Positions 16,989 to 26,029 are shown, counted from the first letter of the stretch. The stretch is DNA of 64,000 bases from Ancylomarina sp048268005 (GCA_048268005.1 JBLWWJ010000002.1:806001-870000); one strand, 5' to 3'. Notes: a model not told the origin generated them from the sequence alone. Program-made: numbers and translations.

Positions 16989-18557
16989 ATGGTAATGTTG
17001 CGTGAAAAAATGATCTTTAACTTGAGGGACAATTCTGAAAAATGGGATGTTGTGATAGTTGGTGGAGGAGCTTCAGGATTAGGAGCTGCGCTAGAAGCAG
17101 CTACTAGAGGACTTAAGACACTCTTGCTTGAACAAAATGATTTCACCAAAGGAACTTCTAGTCGAAGTACAAAGTTGGTTCATGGTGGTGTTCGATATCT
17201 GGCACAGGGAAATATTTCTTTAGTTTTAGAGGCGCTTAGAGAGAGAGGATTGATGAAGAAAAATGCTCCACATCTGGTTAAAGATCAATCTTTCATTATT
17301 CCAAGTTACAAATGGTGGGTTAAGCCATATTATACCATAGGATTAACCTTATATGATTTAATGGCAGGACGTTTAGGCCTTGGGCGTTCATTACCTTATT
17401 CAAGAAAGAAAACATTAAAGCATATTCCAACACTGGTTAAAGAGAAACTTAGAGGTGGTGTTGTGTATCATGATGGACAGTTTGATGATGCACGTTATGG
17501 AATAAATTTATGTCAGACTTTCGTTGAGAATGGAGGCACAGCCATCAACTATATGAAAGTTGTTGGTTTAAACAAAAGTGATGGACAAATTGCAGGTGTT
17601 TCTGCAGTAGATCAAGAGACTGGTGATGTTTTCGAAATTAATGCAAAGGTTGTCGTAAATGCAACAGGAGTATTTGTTGATGATATTATCAAAATGGATA
17701 CGCCTAAGTCAAGAGACATCGTTTGTGTTAGTCAGGGAGTTCATCTTGTTTTAGATAAGGAATTTGTGCCGAATGATCATGCCATCATGATTCCTAAAAC
17801 AGATGATGGGCGTGTCTTATTTGCTGTGCCTTGGCACAATAAAGTTGTTGTTGGAACCACAGATATTCAAAAGGAAACTGCAGAACTTGAACCTAAAGCT
17901 CTTGAGGAAGAGATTGATTTTATTCTCGAAACAGCAGGACGTTTCTTGGCAAGAAAACCGAAGCGATCTGATGTGAAATCGGTATTTGCAGGCCTAAGAC
18001 CTTTGGCTGCTCCAACAGGAGATGGTAAAAAAACAAAAGAAATTTCGCGAGGACATAAAATATATACATCGGATGCTGGCCTAGTAACAATAACAGGTGG
18101 TAAATGGACCACATACAGACAAATGGGCGAGGAGACAGTTGATGCAGCATCAAAAGTCGCTGGTTTAGAATTGAAGAAATCTGTGACTCGTCATTTAGCA
18201 TTACATGGGGCAAAAGAGAATGTAGACTTGAATGACCCACTTTATTTTTACGGTTCAGATTCAGAAAAGATCCTTGAATTAGCTCGCTCAAGTAAAGAGA
18301 TGGCTACTTGCTTAAGTCGTGATCTGGGAATTATTAAAGCACAGATCGTCTGGGCTGTTCGAAATGAAATGGCACGAACACTAGAGGATGTTTTATCTAG
18401 AAGAACTCGTGCTTTATTGTTGGACGCGCGCGAGAGCGCACGGATCGCACCCGAAGTTGCAACAATAATGGCTATAGAGCTTGAACAAGATGAAGTTTGG
18501 ATTCAAAATCAAATAGAAGAATATACAAGTTTAGCTAACAACTATCTGTTAAACTAA
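16989..18557 (+). CDS. glpD: FAD-dependent glycerol-3-phosphate dehydrogenase, copy 2
   Basis: 522 residues with the same domain order as copy 1: FAD-binding VVIVGGGASGLGAALEA near the N-terminus, KGTSSRSTKLVHGGVRYL, and ITGGKWTTYRQMGEE in the catalytic part. It oxidises glycerol-3-phosphate to dihydroxyacetone phosphate at the membrane. It heads the glpD2-glpT-phosphodiesterase-porin operon, with 24 bases to glpT. That context points to use on G3P imported as such or released from glycerophosphodiesters, whereas copy 1 sits with the kinase genes. The two copies differ mainly in the N-terminal 20 and C-terminal 120 residues. Confidence 0.93.
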   Translation: MVMLREKMIFNLRDNSEKWDVVIVGGGASGLGAALEAATRGLKTLLLEQNDFTKGTSSRSTKLVHGGVRYLAQGNISLVLEALRERGLMKKNAPHLVKDQSFIIPSYKWWVKPYYTIGLTLYDLMAGRLGLGRSLPYSRKKTLKHIPTLVKEKLRGGVVYHDGQFDDARYGINLCQTFVENGGTAINYMKVVGLNKSDGQIAGVSAVDQETGDVFEINAKVVVNATGVFVDDIIKMDTPKSRDIVCVSQGVHLVLDKEFVPNDHAIMIPKTDDGRVLFAVPWHNKVVVGTTDIQKETAELEPKALEEEIDFILETAGRFLARKPKRSDVKSVFAGLRPLAAPTGDGKKTKEISRGHKIYTSDAGLVTITGGKWTTYRQMGEETVDAASKVAGLELKKSVTRHLALHGAKENVDLNDPLYFYGSDSEKILELARSSKEMATCLSRDLGIIKAQIVWAVRNEMARTLEDVLSRRTRALLLDARESARIAPEVATIMAIELEQDEVWIQNQIEEYTSLANNYLLN

Positions 18558-18581
18558 AGTACTTACCCAAAATTTATTAAT

Positions 18582-19919
18582 ATGATTGGTTTTCTAAAAC
18601 CGGCAGCGCATAAAGAATTGCTACCGGACGATAAAATTGACTCAACCTACAAACGATTGCGTCTACAAGTGTTTCTAGGTATTTTTCTTGGATATGCGGG
18701 TTATTACCTTGTAAGAAAGGTATTCTCATTGGCTATGCCGGATCTTATTGCCTTAGGTTATTCAAGAACTGAATTAGGGTTTGCTCTGTCAGGTGTATCT
18801 GTAGCTTATGGTTTGAGTAAGTTCATAATGGGGAATGTTTCTGACCGTAGTAATGCGCGTCGTTTCTTAACTTTTGGGCTTGTATTATCAGCCATTACGA
18901 TGATTGCGATGGGTTTACTTCCAGTTGCAACATCATCTATTGGAATCATGTTTGTTCTACTTTTATTAAATGGGTGGTTTCAAGGTATGGGCTGGCCTCC
19001 ATGTGGCCGTGTCATGGTTCACTGGTTCTCTATCCGTGAGCGTGGAACGAAGATGTCAATTTGGAATGTCGCTCATAATGTAGGTGGTGGAATCATTGGT
19101 CCTCTTGCAATTTTAGGTGTCGCAATTTTTACCGATTGGCACTCTAAATTATACTTTCCAGGTTTTGTAGCCTTAGGGGTTGCCTTTATAGCTTGGTTAT
19201 TAATTCGTGATACACCACAATCATGTGGGTTACCAAATATTGAGAAGTACAAAGACGATTATCCAGATAAATATTCTGAGAAATTTGAGCTTGAGATGAC
19301 GGCTAAGGAAATTTTCATGAAATATATCCTTAAGAATAAATTATTGTGGTCAATTGCCTTTGCAAATGCCTTTGTTTATTTGGTTCGATACGGTGTTCTC
19401 GATTGGGCTCCACTGTACCTTAAAGAAGCTAAAGGTTTTTCTATTGAAGAATCGGGATGGGCTTATTTCGCTTATGAATGGGCAGGAATACCAGGAACAC
19501 TTCTTTGTGGTTATTTAAGTGATACTGTGTTTAAAGGTAAACGTGCTCCAGTAAGTATCATCTACATGGTATTGGTTTTTGTTTCAGTATTAATGTATTG
19601 GTTTAGCCAATCAATTATGATGAACTCTATAGCTCTAATATTTATTGGATTCTTGATTTATGGTCCTGTTATGCTAATTGGTGTACATGCTTTGGATTTA
19701 GTTCCCAAAAAAGCGGCTGGTACTGCAGCAGGTCTGACGGGTTTATTCGGTTACCTGGGAGGTGCTTTATTTGCTAATATCGCTATGGGTGCAGTTGTAG
19801 ACACTTGGGGATGGAACGGTGGATTTATTGTTCTTTTGGGAGCTTGTGTTGCTGCTATCATCCTTATTGGGATTTCATGGATTCAAGAGAAGAATGGGCA
19901 TAATGGCCTTCATGATTAA
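18582..19919 (+). CDS. glpT: Glycerol-3-phosphate transporter, MFS organophosphate antiporter
   Basis: 445 residues, 12 predicted membrane helices. It belongs to the organophosphate:phosphate antiporter family: N-terminal DSTYKRLRLQVFLGIFLGY, AGYYLVRKVFSLAMPDLI with the Arg of the substrate site, SKFIMGNVSDRSNARRFL, and WFQGMGWPPCGRVMVHWFS. It exchanges external G3P for internal phosphate. Neighbours glpD2 (24 bases upstream) and a glycerophosphodiester phosphodiesterase support G3P over hexose phosphates as the substrate. Confidence 0.93.
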   Translation: MIGFLKPAAHKELLPDDKIDSTYKRLRLQVFLGIFLGYAGYYLVRKVFSLAMPDLIALGYSRTELGFALSGVSVAYGLSKFIMGNVSDRSNARRFLTFGLVLSAITMIAMGLLPVATSSIGIMFVLLLLNGWFQGMGWPPCGRVMVHWFSIRERGTKMSIWNVAHNVGGGIIGPLAILGVAIFTDWHSKLYFPGFVALGVAFIAWLLIRDTPQSCGLPNIEKYKDDYPDKYSEKFELEMTAKEIFMKYILKNKLLWSIAFANAFVYLVRYGVLDWAPLYLKEAKGFSIEESGWAYFAYEWAGIPGTLLCGYLSDTVFKGKRAPVSIIYMVLVFVSVLMYWFSQSIMMNSIALIFIGFLIYGPVMLIGVHALDLVPKKAAGTAAGLTGLFGYLGGALFANIAMGAVVDTWGWNGGFIVLLGACVAAIILIGISWIQEKNGHNGLHD

Positions 19920-20004
19920 TTAATATTAGATAAAATTATTGAGAATAAAATCTTAATAATCCTACTCATAAATTTATAATTACTAACCATAAATTTTTAT
20001 ACAC

Positions 20005-21312
20005 ATGAAAAATTTTAATGTGAGAAATTTGTTGGCAGGCGCTCTTATCCTGTCTAGCATTGGATTTGCAGGTTGTGAAGATGACACTCCTGATTACAAT
20101 CCTTTAAACCTGTACAAAACATACCCACTGAAGGAACTTAGTGCTGAAGCTAAGCTTGTTCGTGACTATGTGAAACCTGATGCTGTAATTGCTCACCGTG
20201 GTTCTACTTTCTGGGCTCCAGAAGAGACCGAGGCGGCTTTCCGTTGGGCACGTAATATGGGCGCTGATTATTTAGAAATCGACCTTCAAAGAACGAAAGA
20301 TGGTGTATTATTAGCATTGCATGATGGTAACCTTCGTCGTACTTCAAATATTGAAAGTCAATTTCCAGGAAAAGAAGATTACCCAGTAAGTTATTTTACT
20401 CTTGCGGAACTTCGTCAACTTGACGCTGGTGCATGGTTTAATATTGCTGTACCTGAGAATGCTCGTGAATCTTTTAAAGGTGAAAAAATCTCAACTTTAG
20501 AGGAAGTTTTGAAAATTTCGGAAGGTTATAGAATCAAACGTGATGTGAATGGTGATCCTGTTAAGGATATGACTCGCATGACTGATGGTGAATGGGGTGG
20601 ATATTACGAGTTTGAAGTAGATCCTCAGGATAATGGTAACCGTCCAGGTGTATATGCTGAAACTAAAGAGCCCTATTTGTTTGGTGGAATGGAAGATGAT
20701 TTAGCAGCTTTCTTAACTACCGCAGGTTGGAATATTACGACTAATCCTAAAACTATTGCTACAACTCCTGGTAAAGTTGATGTTGCGAATACAAATGGTC
20801 GCTTTATTTTACAATCTTTCTCTCGTGAGTCTATTGTGAAACTAGAAAAAGCTCTTCCTGGTGTACCAAAATGTATGTTGCTTTGGGAAGACGAAAGTGC
20901 TTCATATGTTCGTATTTCGAATTCTATTGAGTCTTTAGCAGAATTTATCAATTTTTCAGTGGATTACAATTGTCATATTGCAGGTCCTTCTATCGCTGGA
21001 AAGCCTAATAAATACCCAGATCTAACTTTACCATGGATGTGTGAAATGTATCACCGTGCGGGTATGATTGTTCACGCTTATTCTTTTGATACTGAAGATC
21101 AGTTGAGAAAATACAATGGTGACTATTATTATGGTGGTGTTTCACGTTTCGACGATGCTAATAGAACTGTACAAGGAGACTTTAATTACGATGTAAATCC
21201 TAATATGTTTATCGATGGTGGTTTTACAAATCTAACAGACTTGTCAATGAAATATCAGGGACGTGATGTTGTTGGTACGGCGCAAGAAGTATTAGATAAT
21301 TTAGGCTACTAA
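20005..21312 (+). CDS. glpQ: Glycerophosphodiester phosphodiesterase lipoprotein
   Basis: 435 residues. An N-terminal signal with lipobox GFAGC (Cys24) makes it a lipoprotein exposed to the periplasm or the surface. The GDPD core begins VIAHRGSTFWAPEETEAAFR (His64, Arg65, Glu73/74), continues DYLEIDLQRTKDGVLLALHD (Glu91, Asp93, His106), and ends with the late MIVHAYSFDTEDQL and MFIDGG blocks. It hydrolyses glycerophosphodiesters from phospholipids to G3P and an alcohol. The protein is about 80 residues longer than E. coli GlpQ, with an insertion at about residues 170-250. It lies in the glpD2 operon, 26 bases ahead of a porin gene. Confidence 0.9.
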   Translation: MKNFNVRNLLAGALILSSIGFAGCEDDTPDYNPLNLYKTYPLKELSAEAKLVRDYVKPDAVIAHRGSTFWAPEETEAAFRWARNMGADYLEIDLQRTKDGVLLALHDGNLRRTSNIESQFPGKEDYPVSYFTLAELRQLDAGAWFNIAVPENARESFKGEKISTLEEVLKISEGYRIKRDVNGDPVKDMTRMTDGEWGGYYEFEVDPQDNGNRPGVYAETKEPYLFGGMEDDLAAFLTTAGWNITTNPKTIATTPGKVDVANTNGRFILQSFSRESIVKLEKALPGVPKCMLLWEDESASYVRISNSIESLAEFINFSVDYNCHIAGPSIAGKPNKYPDLTLPWMCEMYHRAGMIVHAYSFDTEDQLRKYNGDYYYGGVSRFDDANRTVQGDFNYDVNPNMFIDGGFTNLTDLSMKYQGRDVVGTAQEVLDNLGY

Positions 21313-21338
21313 TTGTTAAATCTATAAACGATAAAGAT

Positions 21339-22679
21339 ATGTTAAGAAAATTATATATCGCTACACTAGCTTTAGGAATGGTAGCGACAAGTGCAATAGG
21401 TCAGGAGAAACAATTAACTGCTGAATCTAAAAAGGGAGGAATTGTTTTAACCTCAGCTGACAAGGATTATCAAGTAAGCCTTAATGGTAGAATTTATATG
21501 GATGGTGTTCATTATTTTGATGATGCTACCGATTTAAGCTCTGATGCTTCAATTAAGGATATCCGTTTAGGAACGACCGTAAAGTGGGGACAATGGAGTG
21601 CAAAAGTAAATGTAAGCTTTGGTAATAATGAGGTTAAGATTAAGGATGCATTCTTAAGATACAATCAAGCTAAGAATAGTCTTTTCACTGTTGGTAACTT
21701 TTTCGAGCCATTTGGTATCGAGGCATCTGCTTCAAGTAAGAATCTTCGCTTTATAGGTGCATCTAATACAACACAAGCTATGGGAATTGGTCGTAGCATT
21801 GGTTTAGGATACACATACTATACAGATAAATTCTACGGATCTACTGGTCTTTTTGCTGGTTCTGTAGATAATCACAATAAAGGTGATCAAGGTTTTTCTA
21901 CAACTACAAAATTGGTTTACACGCCTATCGTAAACGACAAAGTTTTAGTTCAATTAGGAGGATCATTTACTTATCGTATTCCTGAAGCTAATGGTTTCAA
22001 CGAGACTTTCAACGATGATGATTATAACCGCGAAGTTGTATTGGCAGCAGGCCCTGAGCATAAATTCTTAAATGCTGACATTAAAGGTGCAAGAACAGAT
22101 ATGCGTTATAATTTCCAATCTTTAGTTCTTTCTGGTCCTTTTATGTTGCAAGCCGAGTATACTAAAACAAAAGTAACACGTGACGATGACTACGTATCAA
22201 GATTGATGAACGACGGTCCTGCCTACTATGTGACTTATGCATGGCCAACTAAACCTGGAGATTACCCAGGATGGTATGGTGAGATGCGTGATATTGAAAC
22301 AAGTGCTTACTATGTACAGACTGGTTTCTTATTAGGTGATAACTATTCTTATAATTCATCTACTGCTTATATCAACCGCCCAAAAGCAGGTTCTTATGAA
22401 TTCTTATTACGTTACGATAATACAGATTTGAATGATATTGATGGTACTTATTTTAACGGTGCCTACGGTCCTGCAGATTTAGGTGCTGCTCTTGGTGGAG
22501 CTGGTAACATGAGTATTCAAGGTGGAAAAGCAGAAACAATTAGTGCTGCTGTTAACTATTACTTGAACGATAACGTGATGTTTCGTTTAAATTATAGCTA
22601 TATGGATGTTCAGAATCAAGTTTATCCATTAGATGAAAAAGTTGGAATGATTAAAGCCAGAGTACAGGTTAATTTCTAA
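21339..22679 (+). CDS. Porin of the phosphate-selective O/P type, linked to glycerophosphodiester use
   Basis: 446 residues. Signal peptide (MLRKLYIATLALGMVATSAIGQ) followed by an outer-membrane barrel that ends in Phe (ARVQVNF). The motif order (YQVSLNGRIYMDGVHYFDD, IKDIRLGTTVKWGQWSAKV, FFEPFGIEASASSKNLRF) is that of Porin_O_P proteins. It closes the glpD2-glpT-phosphodiesterase operon and likely admits glycerophosphodiesters, G3P or phosphate. It is clearly paralogous to the 398-residue porin at 24105, which shares FGxEPFGIE-type and DIRL motifs. Confidence 0.82.
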   Translation: MLRKLYIATLALGMVATSAIGQEKQLTAESKKGGIVLTSADKDYQVSLNGRIYMDGVHYFDDATDLSSDASIKDIRLGTTVKWGQWSAKVNVSFGNNEVKIKDAFLRYNQAKNSLFTVGNFFEPFGIEASASSKNLRFIGASNTTQAMGIGRSIGLGYTYYTDKFYGSTGLFAGSVDNHNKGDQGFSTTTKLVYTPIVNDKVLVQLGGSFTYRIPEANGFNETFNDDDYNREVVLAAGPEHKFLNADIKGARTDMRYNFQSLVLSGPFMLQAEYTKTKVTRDDDYVSRLMNDGPAYYVTYAWPTKPGDYPGWYGEMRDIETSAYYVQTGFLLGDNYSYNSSTAYINRPKAGSYEFLLRYDNTDLNDIDGTYFNGAYGPADLGAALGGAGNMSIQGGKAETISAAVNYYLNDNVMFRLNYSYMDVQNQVYPLDEKVGMIKARVQVNF

Positions 22680-22720
22680 TCTGAATCATAAATATTACAC
22701 TTCGACATGTAATTTTTTAA

Positions 22721-22757
22721 AGAGTGGACCAATTAATTTTGGTTCGCTCTTTTTTTT
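22721..22757 (+). terminator. Terminator of the glpD2 operon
   Basis: A 12-bp stem AGAGTGGACCAA / TTGGTTCGCTCT (two G-T pairs) with a 6-nt loop, followed by seven T. Confidence 0.9.
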
Positions 22758-22805
22758 ATTTAAGGTTTAGGATCTGTTATTTTGAACCAGAATAGTTGCG
22801 AATGG

Positions 22806-22839
22806 CTTAACGTAAAGTTAACTTTTCAGATACGTTAAG
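22806..22839. promoter_or_regulatory. Inverted repeat in the promoter region of the 22923 porin gene
   Basis: CTTAACGTA (22806-22814) and TACGTTAAG (22831-22839) are perfect 9-bp arms, with a smaller AAGTTAACTT palindrome in the loop. The right arm lies where the -33 element would be for the -7 box at 22855. This suggests a dimeric regulator that activates or blocks that promoter. Confidence 0.5.
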
Positions 22840-22854
22840 ATTAAAGTGGCGCTT

Positions 22855-22862
22855 TATTTTTG
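22855..22862 (+). promoter_or_regulatory. -7 element for the 22923 porin gene
   Basis: TATTTTTG is an exact TAnnTTTG match, 60 bases before the ATG. There is no TTG at the -33 distance, which fits activator-dependent use together with the adjacent inverted repeat. Confidence 0.5.
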
Positions 22863-22922
22863 CTCGTGAATTAGGATGGGATATATCCTTATTCATTTAC
22901 TACTAAAATAAAAACAACCACA

Positions 22923-23957
22923 ATGAGATTAAAGAATTTATTTTTGGCTTTGCTTGTTATAGCAGCCAGTTTGAACGCAGTTGCTCAGGAAAAAGCAGAA
23001 TTTAAACCATCAGGAAAAGTTAATGGAAAAGTATTCTTCAACTATAATTATGACATGACCGAAGGTGAAGATAAAGAAAGTGGCTTCGAAATTAAAAGAG
23101 CCTATTTTGGTTACGATTATAATATTGCTAAAGGATTAAAAGCAAGTATAACTCTTGATGTTGGAAAAAATGATGGAGGTAGTGATTATACGGCTTTCCT
23201 TAAAAAAGCACAATTAGAGTGGAAAGCTTCTTCATCAGTAAAAGTAGCTTTGGGTATGATTGGTACGATCCAGTTTAAAGAACAAGAGAAATTCTGGGGA
23301 TACCGTTATATCATGAAATCGTTTAACGATCAGTATGGTTTTGGTGCAAGTGCCGACTTAGGTGTAAAAGCTAATTTTAAGCTTAGCGATGTGTTTTCTG
23401 CGAATGCCATCATCGTAAATGGTGAAGGTTATAAGAAAGTCCAGGACGAAGATGGTAAGCAAAGATATGGTGCGAGCTTTATCTATAAGAATAAAGGCTT
23501 AATAGCTAAAGTATATGCTGATGCAACATCTTCTAAAGTAATGAACGAAGGCGGAGAGGAAGAAGATGTAAACGTATCAACATTGGCCACTTTCCTTGGA
23601 TACAAGTTTTCAGACAAGTTTAGATTAGCTGCAGAATATAACCAGTTGATGAATGGGACAAAGTATTCTAAAGTTGCAGATAAGCATGATCTGGAAGGTC
23701 TGTCATTCTATTCAACTTATACTTTTAATAAGAAGTGGGAAGTATTCGGAAGATATGACAACTTAAGCTCAAATATATTGGAAGGTGAAACTGAAAAATG
23801 GAATCTTTCAAAGAATGGTGGAGCAATTACGACAGGTGTTCAGTATGCTCCAGCTAAGGGTGTTAAGATGGCATTCAATTATCGTAACTTTGCACACAAA
23901 GATTCAAGCAAAGAAGATAATTCTCAAGTATATGTGAACTTTGAGTTCAAGTTCTAA
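22923..23957 (+). CDS. Outer-membrane porin (344 aa)
   Basis: 344 residues. Signal peptide (MRLKNLFLALLVIAASLNAVAQ) then a beta-barrel with regular amphipathic strands (GKVFFNYNYDMTEG, FEIKRAYFGYDYNIAKGLKA, VKVALGMIGTIQFKEQEKFW) ending in FEFKF. It resembles porins of the O/P or OprO-like class, but is shorter and less similar to its two porin neighbours than they are to each other. It has its own promoter region and terminator, so it is a monocistronic unit. Substrate unknown; the glycerol-phosphate neighbourhood is only suggestive. Confidence 0.75.
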   Translation: MRLKNLFLALLVIAASLNAVAQEKAEFKPSGKVNGKVFFNYNYDMTEGEDKESGFEIKRAYFGYDYNIAKGLKASITLDVGKNDGGSDYTAFLKKAQLEWKASSSVKVALGMIGTIQFKEQEKFWGYRYIMKSFNDQYGFGASADLGVKANFKLSDVFSANAIIVNGEGYKKVQDEDGKQRYGASFIYKNKGLIAKVYADATSSKVMNEGGEEEDVNVSTLATFLGYKFSDKFRLAAEYNQLMNGTKYSKVADKHDLEGLSFYSTYTFNKKWEVFGRYDNLSSNILEGETEKWNLSKNGGAITTGVQYAPAKGVKMAFNYRNFAHKDSSKEDNSQVYVNFEFKF

Positions 23958-23980
23958 TAAGTAAGATAAAGTCATTGCTA

Positions 23981-24007
23981 AAGCCATCCTCTAAGGATGG
24001 CTTTTTT
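23981..24007 (+). terminator. Terminator of the 22923 porin gene
   Basis: Perfect 10-bp stem AAGCCATCCT / AGGATGGCTT with a tight CTA loop, followed by T. Confidence 0.9.
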
Positions 24008-24056
24008 CATTTATGGCACTTTATTTTTAATCTTATTAAAAACTATTTCAATTTAC

Positions 24057-24064
24057 TATATTTG
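24057..24064 (+). promoter_or_regulatory. -7 element for the 24105 porin gene
   Basis: TATATTTG, an exact TAnnTTTG match 40 bases before the ATG. The -33 region has only TTA, so the promoter is imperfect. Confidence 0.45.
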
Positions 24065-24104
24065 GAATCAAATAAAATACACTAATCTGTAAACAACCCA
24101 TTCT

Positions 24105-25301
24105 ATGAAAAGACATATTCTATTATCTGTTTTTTGTTTTTTTCTGGCTACATCGCTGTATGCTCAGGAAACAAATAAGCTAAAGGTAAAGGTTAAAAAA
24201 GGTGCTGTTTCTTTGGCTACTGAAGATGGTAACTTTAAGTTCGGCTTTGGTGGTCGTGTATATATGGATGCTGCGGCCTATTTCGATGATAAAACGGATT
24301 TAGGTAGTGGAAGCGAAATTCGTGACATTCGATTATTAATGAAAGCCACTCTTTGGAAAAAATGGGATGCGAAAATTAATATCGGTTTTGCTGATGGCGC
24401 TATTTCCTTAAAGGATGTTTGGTTGATGCATAAGATAAATAACAACAGCTTTGTTCGAGCTGGTCATTTTCTAGAGCCATTTGGAATTGAACAAACAGAA
24501 AGTTCAAAAACAACCAAGTTTATGCACGCAGCAAGTACTGTTGAAGCTTTTCGTCCGGGAAGAAACCTGGGTATTTCTTATGCGACTTGGGGAAAGCAAT
24601 ATTTTTGGGAAGCTGGCCTTTTTGGTAGCGATACCAATAATAAAACAGCAGGCGATGAAGGTTACGGTTTGACATCTAGGCTAGCTTTTGCTCCAATTCA
24701 AATGGATGGTGGCTTATTCCATATTGGTATGTCAGGAATTTATAGAACAGCGGATGCAGCTGGTTTTGATGATAATGGTATAGAGAAGGCAGAGTCGATT
24801 CGTTACCGTTCAAGAGCTGCAACGCATATCGAAACAAGACGCTTTATTGATGCAAAAGTAACTGATGCTGAAAATCAGGTGAAGTTAGGTTTTGAGATGA
24901 TTGCTGCAAGTGGTCCTGTATCTTTACAAAGTGAATACATTGATGCTTCAGTTTCCAGAAAATCAGGAAACGAGGATTATCATTCGAAAGGATGGTATGC
25001 ACAGTTTGGCTGGTTGATTAAAGGTGGGAATTACAAGTATAAAATGAAATCAGCAAGATTGGCTAAACCAGGTCCTGGATCTGTTGAATTATTGGCTCGA
25101 TATAATGAGACAGATTTGAACGATACGGATGCTGTTATCATGGGTGGTAAGCAAAAAGATTTTAGCCTGGGGTGTACCTGGTATGTTAATCACAACATCT
25201 TAATGAAGTTCAATTTTACAAATGTTGATTTGGATGAGCATGCTCTAAATGGAGAGGAAAATTTCAATATGATACAAACACGTTTACAGTTTTCTTTCTA
25301 G
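24105..25301 (+). CDS. Porin of the O/P type (398 aa), paralogue of the 21339 porin
   Basis: 398 residues with signal peptide (MKRHILLSVFCFFLATSLYAQ). The barrel has the Porin_O_P blocks FKFGFGGRVYMDAAAYFDD, EIRDIRLLMKATLWKKWDAK, RAGHFLEPFGIEQTESSKTT and RPGRNLGISYATWGKQYFWE, ending FSF. It aligns over its length with the 446-residue porin of the glpD2 operon but lacks that protein's longer loops near residues 280-330. Tandem porin copies here suggest a family expanded for related anionic substrates. It shares a bidirectional terminator with the macrodomain gene. Confidence 0.8.
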   Translation: MKRHILLSVFCFFLATSLYAQETNKLKVKVKKGAVSLATEDGNFKFGFGGRVYMDAAAYFDDKTDLGSGSEIRDIRLLMKATLWKKWDAKINIGFADGAISLKDVWLMHKINNNSFVRAGHFLEPFGIEQTESSKTTKFMHAASTVEAFRPGRNLGISYATWGKQYFWEAGLFGSDTNNKTAGDEGYGLTSRLAFAPIQMDGGLFHIGMSGIYRTADAAGFDDNGIEKAESIRYRSRAATHIETRRFIDAKVTDAENQVKLGFEMIAASGPVSLQSEYIDASVSRKSGNEDYHSKGWYAQFGWLIKGGNYKYKMKSARLAKPGPGSVELLARYNETDLNDTDAVIMGGKQKDFSLGCTWYVNHNILMKFNFTNVDLDEHALNGEENFNMIQTRLQFSF

Positions 25302-25324
25302 AAAAAGAACGGAATAATATAAAG

Positions 25325-25350
25325 AAAAGCTGTCCTTTTGGGCAGCTTTT
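25325..25350. terminator. Bidirectional terminator, porin gene / macrodomain gene
   Basis: An 11-bp stem AAAAGCTGTCC / GGGCAGCTTTT with one G-T pair and a TTTT loop, between convergent genes. T-rich sequence follows on the + strand. Confidence 0.85.
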
Positions 25351-25355
25351 TGTTT

Positions 25356-25865
25356 TTATAAGATATCTTTCAATAAGTCTTTATAGAGTTTGTAATTGGT
25401 ATCGTCAAAAACACAAAAGCTTATCTCCTTCACAGACTTTAATTTGTTCGATCTTTTTAAAATTGCTTTTGTTGCTATTTCTGCTGCTGCTTCTTTGGGA
25501 TAGCCATATACACCTGTACTGATATTAGGAAAGGCAATACTCTCTAACTTATATTCTTCGGCCAATTTAAGACTTTCTTTATAACAGGATTTCAGGAGTT
25601 TGGCTTCTTGTTTTTCTCCACCTCTCCAGATAGGACCAACCGTGTGAATCACATGTTTACAAGATAAATTATAGGCCTTGGTTATTTTAGCATCTCCGGT
25701 AAAACAGCCATTTAAAGTTTGGCATTCTTTTAATAAATCCGGGCCAGCCGCTCTGTGAATAGCACCATCGACACCACCGCCACCTAATAAGCTTGAATTG
25801 GCTGCATTTACAATGGCGTCAACTTTTAATTGCGTGATATCTCCTTTGACGAGTTTAATTTTCAT
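25356..25865 (-). CDS. ymdB: Macrodomain ADP-ribose / O-acetyl-ADP-ribose hydrolase
   Basis: 169 residues, a single macrodomain of the MacroD/YmdB type. Diagnostic blocks are KLVKGDITQLKVDAIVNAAN, SSLLGGGGVDGAIHRAAG (the catalytic loop with Asn20, Gly-rich run and Asp33), and AFPNISTGVYGYPKEAA (the ADP-ribose phosphate loop). Such enzymes deacetylate O-acetyl-ADP-ribose and can remove ADP-ribose from acidic residues. It is a single gene. The assignment to this class is firm; the physiological substrate is not visible, and no sirtuin or ADP-ribosyltransferase partner is next to it. Confidence 0.92.
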   Translation of the reverse strand: MKIKLVKGDITQLKVDAIVNAANSSLLGGGGVDGAIHRAAGPDLLKECQTLNGCFTGDAKITKAYNLSCKHVIHTVGPIWRGGEKQEAKLLKSCYKESLKLAEEYKLESIAFPNISTGVYGYPKEAAAEIATKAILKRSNKLKSVKEISFCVFDDTNYKLYKDLLKDIL

Positions 25866-25990
25866 TTGACACTCATTTTAACTAAAAAAATATTGAAAAT
25901 TTAACGTAAATTAAATTTTAGCTTTTAAAGCTTTTAAACACAGCTCTATCTACCAAAATTATAAATTAGAAATGAATAAAAAAAAAGAAA

Positions 25991-26004
25991 CGGAAACGAT
26001 TGCA
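25991..26004 (+). promoter_or_regulatory. LacI-type operator-like site upstream of pfkA
   Basis: CGGAAACGATTGCA differs from the cre consensus only at its first base and shares AAACGATT with the site before glpK2. It overlaps ATTGCAAAGTA, which is also the core of box B of glpD1. It lies about 26 bases upstream of the predicted pfkA -33 element. Confidence 0.35.
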
Positions 26005-26029
26005 AAGTACTGATAGTGAAAATGTTTCT

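Noticed and set aside
17920..18291. 123-codon open frame antisense to glpD2
   Set aside because: It lies wholly inside a well-conserved gene, has no recognisable domain or promoter, and its composition is that of a shadow frame.
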